In this document: positions 61,801 to 64,000 of the stretch, piece by piece
Position numbering within the stretch: position 1 is the first letter of the stretch
How the letters are laid out: the number at the start of each line of letters is the position of its first letter
Origin: CAIKZJ01 sp964626015
Lineage (GTDB): Bacteria; Bacteroidota; Ignavibacteria; Tepidaquicellales; Tepidaquicellaceae
Direction: 5' to 3'
Length of the DNA stretch: 64,000 nucleotides
NCBI GenBank assembly: GCA_964626015.1
Contig: CAZVCC010000009.1
Span: 1-64,000, forward strand
The notes under the pieces: generated by a model
Told to the model about the DNA's origin: nothing
Databases searched by the model: none
What the model saw: the letters and a program-made list of their open reading frames with translations, nothing else
Position numbers and translations under genes: made by a program

Positions 61801-62033
61801 TACTTCCTCTTGCATCAGGCGTTGACTTCGACTGGAGAACGCTTAGCTGGATTGTTGGCGGTGAGAATTCAGCTTTCTGGCGTCCAATGGGTGTGGCTAT
61901 AATCTTCGGCCTTATGGTGTCAACATTCCTGACACTCGTTATTATTCCGTCAATATATTCCTATACCGATGATTTATACTTGAAAATATTTAAGCGGAAG
62001 AAAAATACATCTATCGAAGAAGTTGCTTCATAA
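58863..62033 (+). CDS. RND efflux pump (AcrB/HAE1-type)
   Basis: A 1056-residue RND transporter with two repeats of six membrane helices and large periplasmic loops. The proton-relay Asp pair is visible in GIIVDDAIVVIEN of helix 4. The P-x-x-S-P start (LPRESSPSIKIP) and GVGIIG-like helices (GVIALAGIVVRNAIVLLDF) match the family. Export substrate cannot be told from sequence. It ends the operon and is followed by a strong terminator. Confidence 0.95.
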   Translation: MKFFELIIKNKVTVYILVLMIVLIGASSYISLPRESSPSIKIPYVFIATVYPGVSPQDIENLVTQEIEKEVKSISGVKEIKSVSRESFSSISVEFNTDVIIDDAIQKVRDKVATAKTKMPTDIKEPIISEINFSELPMMYVNLSGNVGLANLKKIGTQIQDKIEEIPGVLSAEVIGGVDREVKIDADAERLKYYNISFNDLINAVSAENLNIPGGAVDIGKSSFLIRVPGEYENPELMSNIIVKKNGDYPVYLNDVAQVTYGYKERQTYARKNGVESITLPVKKRSGSNIIEISEKVHDILASNNGIIPEGVSYSITSDQSDYIKTTVHELENGIVTGVVLVMLILFFFMGLKNSLLVATSIPLSFLISFIVLSAMGITLNMIVLFTLILVLGIIVDDAIVVIENIYRLQEKENYNPHDASIEGPREVVFPVTIATLTIISSFFPLLFFPGIVGDFMKYLPITLIVCLLSSLFVAMIISPVQAAVFIHFKKDRERSQKKKFRPVGRFLEHFDEVLFGSALRIYEKVLRVALTHRKTVISITFLLLIAVFIIYGKFNYGTEFFPDTDPRQASITLATPVGTNIEETNKITKELEKKIPELKDIKYIVTNVGSSNNPLDFSGDGIPTKSVITVTFFDKLDREQSSKLSIEQIRNALYMVPGGEVKIEKQQMGPPTGPPVNIEISGDDFAKIGNISDEIKNQIKGIPGLTDLTDNFDEARPEIKIIVDREKAALYGLNTAMIGATIRTAVNGTTASKIREGKDEYDVTVRLNKEQRNDISTIDNMFITNTKGEKIPISSVGSIEFSGGIGAINRKDLKRVVTVSANAEGRLGNDVLKDVQAKLKDFKLPDGYSISYTGEQEDQAETSAFLGKALMIALMMIFFLMVIEFNSLRVPLIIMISVILSLIGVLIGLLITGTPFGIMMTGIGVIALAGIVVRNAIVLLDFQKELVARGLNRDEALVQAGLIRMRPIFLTAAATILGILPLASGVDFDWRTLSWIVGGENSAFWRPMGVAIIFGLMVSTFLTLVIIPSIYSYTDDLYLKIFKRKKNTSIEEVAS

Positions 62034-62037
62034 TCAT

Positions 62038-62063
62038 AAGGCGGCTTAAAGCCGCCTTTTTTA
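62038..62063 (+). terminator. Terminator of the efflux operon
   Basis: AAGGCGGCT pairs with AGCCGCCTT around a TAA loop (62038-62058), followed by a run of T. It lies 5 bp after the RND stop. Confidence 0.93.
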
Positions 62064-62077
62064 TCGCCTTCTTTGGG

Positions 62078-62110
62078 AACGTTTAAAACGTGCAAAACGT
62101 TTATAACGTT
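62078..62110. promoter_or_regulatory. Four tandem 9-bp AACGTT repeats at the CarH-like start
   Basis: AACGTT(T/G) units start at 62078, 62087, 62096 and 62105, an exact 9-bp period, and the last abuts ATG 62111. Direct repeats in front of the gene are what a MerR/CarH-type tetramer would be expected to bind, so this is a likely autoregulatory operator. The second unit is AACGTG. Confidence 0.75.
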
Positions 62111-62974
62111 ATGAACACAATATTATCGTCAAAACAGGTTGCTGAAATTCTCGGAGTCAATGAATCGTCCGTTAAAAGATGGGCTGATAACGGTATGCTA
62201 AACTGTTTTAAAACTCCCGGCGGACACAGGAAGTTTAAAAAGAATGACCTCCTTTTGTTTAGCAGTAAATATTCGTTTGAACTGAAATCTGATATTAATG
62301 ACAGCAGCCTTGAAAAAAAGCAAAACAACGATGTAGATTTCAGAATAATCATTGACTTATTGTACAAAAAACTGTTCGCAGCCTCTGAATCTGAAATAAC
62401 GGATTTTCTGTACTCTCTTCATCTCTCAGGTATTAGTCTCGTAGAATTATATGATAATGTAATCGCAAAAACTATGTTTAAAGTCGGAGAAAAGTGGAAA
62501 CATAAAGAGATTACCGTCGCGCAGGAACATATTGCTGCAAACAAAATTATTAAATCCCTCATCAAACTTCATGATAAAATTGCTTCAATGCCCTTTAATG
62601 GTCTAAAAGCACTTTGCGGAAGTCTGGAAGATGAGTTCCATGAACTTTCTCTGCTTAGTGTTAGTAATGTACTGAATTATTACGGCTGGAAAGTAGTTTA
62701 TGTCGGTGCTAATGTACCCCTTAATGCTTTTCAGTCGAGTATTAATGAACATAAACCCGATATCGTTTGCCTTTCAACTACTATAATAAACAACCCCAAA
62801 AAGTTTATGTCCGATATAGGAAAACTTTATTCTGCTGCAAACACTGCAGGCTCTAAGCTTCTACTGGGTGGTATCGGTGTTAATAAGCTTGATACCTCTT
62901 CATTAAAAACTGATGAATTATTAAAAAACACCGATGGATTAATTAAGTATCTTAAACAAAATTTTCCCTTTTGA
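62111..62974 (+). CDS. CarH-like B12-dependent MerR-family regulator
   Basis: The start is placed at ATG 62111 (MNTILSSKQV); a GTG at 62090 lies inside the operator repeats. The 287-residue protein has a MerR-type winged helix (1-55, with VKRWADNGML and TPGGHRKF) and a B12-binding cap domain with the W-x9-EH motif (Trp129, Glu139-His140 in GEKWKHKEITVAQEH). The cobalamin domain has Glu-x-His at Glu175/His177 (DEFHELS), where a Gly is replaced by Ser. In CarH, adenosylcobalamin and light control DNA binding. It precedes lipid/carotenoid-type genes. Confidence 0.85.
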   Translation: MNTILSSKQVAEILGVNESSVKRWADNGMLNCFKTPGGHRKFKKNDLLLFSSKYSFELKSDINDSSLEKKQNNDVDFRIIIDLLYKKLFAASESEITDFLYSLHLSGISLVELYDNVIAKTMFKVGEKWKHKEITVAQEHIAANKIIKSLIKLHDKIASMPFNGLKALCGSLEDEFHELSLLSVSNVLNYYGWKVVYVGANVPLNAFQSSINEHKPDIVCLSTTIINNPKKFMSDIGKLYSAANTAGSKLLLGGIGVNKLDTSSLKTDELLKNTDGLIKYLKQNFPF

Positions 62975-63690
62975 TTGAGGCTGATAAAAATATCGTTTTC
63001 CAAAAAGTGTTTTCTGTGTATGTTAGGCATATTCTTAAGAAGCATTTTCATAAAATTCATTTAAGTAGCGAAGAAAATTTTCTAAATCGTAACAAATCAC
63101 TTCCAACAATCGTATTTGCAAATCACTCAAATTGGTGGGATGCTTTGCTTCCGTTCTGGCTGTCGTATAATGTCTTTAATGTTAACGCATTTGCAATGAT
63201 GGACCATAAACAGCTTAGCAAATATAAATTCTTCAGATGGATTGGTGTTTTCTCTGTTGACAAAGAATCTAAAATTGATTCTTACCGCTCTTTTAAATAT
63301 GCTGCTAATCTTCTCAAATCTGGTACAAATGTCCTCTGGATTTACCCGCAGGGTATCATGCTTCCTAACGATTTAAGACCTTTGAAGTTTGAAAACGGTC
63401 TTTCAAAACTCATTAAAGAAGTTGGTGATGTCAACGTTATACCTCTAATTTATAACTTTGAGTTTTTAAAAGAACAAAAACCCGAAGTATTTATTAAAAT
63501 TCTGCCCGTGCTTAATTGCATTAATGACAATGATGTGGTTTCAAACACTGAATACCTTGAGGATTATATCACTTCAGAATTGGATAAACAGAAACAGAAC
63601 ATAATGAATGGAGATTTTTCCTCTTATAAAATCATGATTCAAGGAAAAAGTTCAGCTGGTAACTCATTGGACGGGAGGCGCAATGATTGA
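62971..63690 (+). CDS. PlsC-type acyltransferase
   Basis: A 239-residue acyltransferase starting at TTG 62971, overlapping the CarH-like stop by 4 bp. The H-x4-D motif is His52...Asp57 (NHSNWWDAL). YPQGIM takes the position of the second motif, and a membrane-associated helix follows. Its place between a CarH-like regulator and a family 2 glycosyltransferase suggests acylation of a carotenoid or glycolipid, comparable to CruD in Chlorobi. This role is inferred from neighbours. Confidence 0.82.
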   Translation: MIEADKNIVFQKVFSVYVRHILKKHFHKIHLSSEENFLNRNKSLPTIVFANHSNWWDALLPFWLSYNVFNVNAFAMMDHKQLSKYKFFRWIGVFSVDKESKIDSYRSFKYAANLLKSGTNVLWIYPQGIMLPNDLRPLKFENGLSKLIKEVGDVNVIPLIYNFEFLKEQKPEVFIKILPVLNCINDNDVVSNTEYLEDYITSELDKQKQNIMNGDFSSYKIMIQGKSSAGNSLDGRRND

Positions 63691-64000
63691 GTTTGTAACC
63701 TTTATATCTGTTTTTCTTACGGGAATCTTGTTTATAGTCCTCTGGAATATGTGGGTGTTTAGAAAACTCAATTACAAACAGTTGCCCGATAATAAACTGC
63801 CGTTTATTTCAGTACTCATTCCTGCTCGTAATGAGGAAAGAAGTATTCGTAAATGTGTAGAGTCACTCCTGATGCAGGATTACAAGGACTTTGAAATTAT
63901 TGTTCTTAATGATAACTCCGAAGATAATACCCTGAATATTCTTAAAGAGATACAAATCACTCAGCCTAAACTTCGTGTTATTAACGGAAGCACTCTCAAA
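63683..64000 (+). CDS. Family 2 glycosyltransferase, N-terminal part (runs off the window)
   Basis: The frame begins at ATG 63683 with GGGAGGCGCA in front and overlaps the acyltransferase stop by 8 bp. It encodes a membrane helix (~5-27), then the GT2 start FISVLIPARNEERSIRKCVE and IIVLNDNSEDNT with its acidic pair. The 106 residues seen are the N-terminal third of a CruC/CrtQ-like membrane glycosyltransferase. The gene continues past 64000. Confidence 0.85.
   Translation, partial: MIEFVTFISVFLTGILFIVLWNMWVFRKLNYKQLPDNKLPFISVLIPARNEERSIRKCVESLLMQDYKDFEIIVLNDNSEDNTLNILKEIQITQPKLRVINGSTLK

Overview
The window is low-GC (AT-rich) bacterial DNA that looks like a member of the Bacteroidota/Chlorobiota group, most likely Ignavibacteria-like. 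This is inferred from gene content and style: a quinol-type nitric oxide reductase with a RIC repair protein and a Crp/Fnr regulator, a glycyl-radical enzyme with its activase, a CarH-like B12 photoreceptor beside an acyltransferase and a glycosyltransferase, and many weak Shine-Dalgarno sites. No 16S gene is present, so the taxonomy is an inference.

Layout. (1) 1-6161 is chromosomal flank: part of an IS630-like transposase, about 830 bp of complex tandem repeats, then a nitric-oxide detoxification block (DUF6448 protein, norZ-type qNOR, RIC) with a Crp/Fnr regulator and a perfect TTGAC-N4-GTCAA box. (2) 6162-49882 is a ~43.7 kb integrative island. It is bounded by a 45-bp direct repeat made of the 5' half of a tRNA-Lys(CUU) gene. 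A tyrosine integrase and an excisionase-like HTH sit at its right end, next to the intact tRNA. (3) 49883-64000 is chromosome again: a glycyl-radical enzyme and activase, a dienelactone hydrolase, a 2Fe-2S protein, a cupin, a TetR-controlled TolC/HlyD/RND efflux operon, and a CarH-like regulator followed by PlsC and GT2 genes.

The island is packed with defence-like and conflict-like modules. From left to right: a PIN_8 protein; a broken DUF2971 gene with a small helical partner; a NERD-helicase fusion flanked by two copies of a small gene; two TPR proteins; a DUF669-like protein; an RtcR-like CARF/winged-helix protein followed by a DUF3696-type AAA ATPase and a PLD-like (MIT_C-like) protein; a PRTRC-type ubiquitin-like conjugation cassette (RHH regulator, acidic protein, Ubl, E2, E1, JAMM protease); and a seven-gene operon with an R-x4-H HEPN protein, SNF2 helicase, 61-aa protein, zinc-hook ATPase, type III Mod, type III Res and a PIN protein. 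Further right are exported proteins (a SecD-P1-like lipoprotein, other lipoproteins, a WG-repeat protein), a two-winged-helix protein with an HTH partner, a catalytically dead ClpP-like protein next to a GHKL ATPase, and the integration module.

The strongest candidates for something undescribed are the CARF-AAA-PLD set, the ubiquitin-like cassette whose Ubl lacks a C-terminal diglycine, the seven-gene Mod/Res/SNF2/ATPase/HEPN/PIN operon, and the dead-ClpP plus GHKL pair. The tRNA junction is also unusual: the island supplies the promoter and 5' half of the working tRNA-Lys gene. The displaced native promoter now reads a tRNA 5' half into an island-borne terminator. All functional statements are read from sequence motifs without database searches.
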